Assembly: GCA_021787735.1 (NCBI GenBank)
Contig: JAJYLL010000033.1
Location: 1-43,115 of the forward strand
Direction: 5' to 3'
Origin: Acidobacteriota bacterium
Lineage (GTDB): Bacteria; Acidobacteriota; Terriglobia; UBA7540
DNA length: 43,115 bases
In this document: positions 41,803-43,115 of the stretch, piece by piece
Numbering within the stretch: position 1 is the stretch's first letter
How the letters are laid out: each line of letters opens with the position of its first letter
Notes under the pieces: generated by a model
Databases searched by the model: none
Seen by the model: only the letters and a program-made list of their open reading frames with translations
Told to the model about the DNA's origin: nothing
Program-made: the position numbers and the translations under genes

Positions 41803-43115
41803 TCACATCATGTCATCCAGTCGCTTCTTTAGCCCTACGGCTTCAACTTCTGTAACACCAGCCATCGCAAAGAGAATTCGGTCAACAAAAATCTGGTAGG
41901 CTTGAGATTCCTCTGCAAGTGCTGAACGGTTGCGTTTACTTATTTCGCCCCTGTCCCTCTCAATGTCAATAATGCGTTTGGCTACAAGGTCCAATACTCC
42001 TGCGATCTCCAAACTAAACGGCCCCTTCAACAAGTGTGGTTCGAGCAACTCAAACGCATTGTCCAGCTGTCTTTGTTGGATATCACTTATTATTTGATCG
42101 ATGTCGTCAAGATGCCGATTCGAAGCTAATATTGGGCAAGGCAAATTATTAAATTGATACTCATTTACCTTTGAGTTGGTGCTGCCAAGCCGAAAGTACC
42201 AGTCGAGCAACTTGCTATTCAAAAGGACTAGCAAGACAAGTGGGGGAATCTTGCAGTCGGGATACGGAACATAACTAATCGTATCGAAGCAGAACTCTCC
42301 AGCTGGAATGGGGCAGGCAATAATACGCCGAAAGTTGTTTTGCGGAGAACTCCGTTGGAAACCAATACGCGCTTGGCGAGAGTGCATCGCCTTCGAATTT
42401 TCACCTCGCCCATCTAGGAAAGCTTTTTCATTCAGATGTAATGATTTCCCTTGCGACGCCTCGCGCAATGCATATAGTGTGATGTTTGACCCGCGCAATA
42501 CTAAGCGCCCGTTTGTGTGGTCCTCGGATAGAAAGTCCCTATCAGTAGTTTCATTGACCTCACCCTGATATGACGTGCAAACATCACCCAATCGCTGAAA
42601 GTTCCCAGATTCCATAATCCGCACAGCTAAGTTCCAGTCTTCTTGCGAACAACTTGTTATCGTTAGATTAGATGGGTCATAAAGGGGAATGTCCTTTACA
42701 GTAAGTTTCAGAGACGGCGAATCTATGCTGATGAGATTCGCAGGATGGACCCTAGAAACAAAAGGCCTGCTGCGAATGGCACTCTTGGCGCTTCGCCTAT
42801 AGACAAGAATCGAAGTTGAAAGCTTGGCGTCTTTGAACACACGCTTAGCTGGATTGTCCTTTTGCGGAAATGCCTCGATAGCTTCGAACGTACCACCGCT
42901 TATAATTTTTTGCCTAATCCCGCGCGCTTGTTCATCACCTAGAACTGCCATGGGCGTGATAAACCCAAGCCGCCCACCCTCCGCGAGCAAGGAGAGGGAT
43001 CGGCATACAAATAGCTTGTAAAGATTATTCTTCCCAACAAAAGAAGGCTTGAACACGTCAGAATGCTTTAGGAACCTCTTGAAGCCATCCAGGCTCTTTC
43101 CGATTTCCTTTTCAG
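41803..43115 (-). CDS. C-terminal part of adenine-specific DNA methyltransferase / type IIG restriction enzyme
   Basis: The frame stays open to the last base of the window, so this is the 3' part of a larger gene (at least 437 codons visible). The segment KPSFVGKNNLYKLFVCRSLSLLAEGGRLGFITP is typical of the region just after the NPPY motif in N6-adenine methyltransferases of type IIG (Eco57I/TaqI-like) enzymes. The following part (FQRLGDVCTSYQGEVNETTD, LVLRGSNITLYAL, LNSKLLDWYFRLGSTNSK, EYQFNNLPCPI) matches a TaqI-like target recognition domain. The catalytic motifs and any nuclease domain lie outside. The base composition is clearly AT-richer than the rest of the window, suggesting horizontal acquisition. 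It would protect against foreign DNA. An internal GTG at 43054-43056 is not a real start. Confidence 0.85.
   Translation of the reverse strand, partial: EKEIGKSLDGFKRFLKHSDVFKPSFVGKNNLYKLFVCRSLSLLAEGGRLGFITPMAVLGDEQARGIRQKIISGGTFEAIEAFPQKDNPAKRVFKDAKLSTSILVYRRSAKSAIRSRPFVSRVHPANLISIDSPSLKLTVKDIPLYDPSNLTITSCSQEDWNLAVRIMESGNFQRLGDVCTSYQGEVNETTDRDFLSEDHTNGRLVLRGSNITLYALREASQGKSLHLNEKAFLDGRGENSKAMHSRQARIGFQRSSPQNNFRRIIACPIPAGEFCFDTISYVPYPDCKIPPLVLLVLLNSKLLDWYFRLGSTNSKVNEYQFNNLPCPILASNRHLDDIDQIISDIQQRQLDNAFELLEPHLLKGPFSLEIAGVLDLVAKRIIDIERDRGEISKRNRSALAEESQAYQIFVDRILFAMAGVTEVEAVGLKKRLDDMM

Noticed and set aside
1-43115. tRNA genes, insertion sequences or prophage
   Set aside because: I read the gaps on both strands and found no cloverleaf, transposase, integrase or structural phage gene. 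A tRNAscan run would confirm.

Overview
The window looks like a chromosome segment of a GC-rich, Gram-negative soil bacterium. The family mix fits Acidobacteriota best: an LptC/LptA-type export protein of about 780 residues, a BON lipoprotein with a glycine zipper, long-form HPF next to rpoN, and many dispersed palindromic repeats. That placement is inferred from gene content and protein style; no rRNA gene is present to confirm it.

Layout. Positions 1-1130 hold a broken secreted OB-fold-like gene and a dense cluster of two dispersed repeat families. Positions 1160-6255 carry mixed accessory genes: a degenerate GIY-YIG-like protein, an OsmC protein, a membrane-anchored double VOC protein, an unknown secreted protein, a 2H phosphoesterase and a BON lipoprotein. 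Positions 6532-11859 form a plus-strand run of a GT2 glycosyltransferase, an ArnT/PMT-like glycosyltransferase, a glutamine-hydrolysing asparagine-synthase-like amidotransferase and a transglutaminase-like protein. Positions 11993-16471 are on the minus strand: a Pro-rich lipoprotein, an HNH protein, and an overlapping NtrB/NtrC-type histidine kinase and sigma-54 activator. Diverging from these, positions 16746-20396 encode a second sigma-54 activator with a degenerate receiver, a GT1 glycosyltransferase and GDP-mannose 4,6-dehydratase. Together, 6.5-20.4 kb reads as a surface-polysaccharide or glycoconjugate locus with embedded sigma-54 regulators.

From 20.4 to 40 kb nearly everything is on the minus strand and is housekeeping: Ste24-type protease and dcd (stop/start overlap), priA, a MetF-like protein, family 4 UDG, coaBC, rpoZ, gmk, yicC, an MsbA-like exporter, a ROK kinase, rapZ, hpf, rpoN, lptB and a fused lptC/lptA. 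The only plus-strand gene is HU, with a clear sigma-70-type promoter. The lptCA-lptB-rpoN-hpf-rapZ order parallels the well-known proteobacterial lpt/rpoN cluster but lacks ptsN.

The right end has an AIM24-family gene, a second repeat cluster (41.3-41.7 kb), and the 3' part of an AT-richer adenine-specific DNA methyltransferase or type IIG restriction enzyme that runs off the window. I found no convincing tRNA, rRNA, CRISPR array, transposase or prophage. No clearly unprecedented system is visible. The best leads are the degenerate-receiver sigma-54 activator in the polysaccharide locus, the AsnB/transglutaminase-like pair, and the repeat-associated gene decay.
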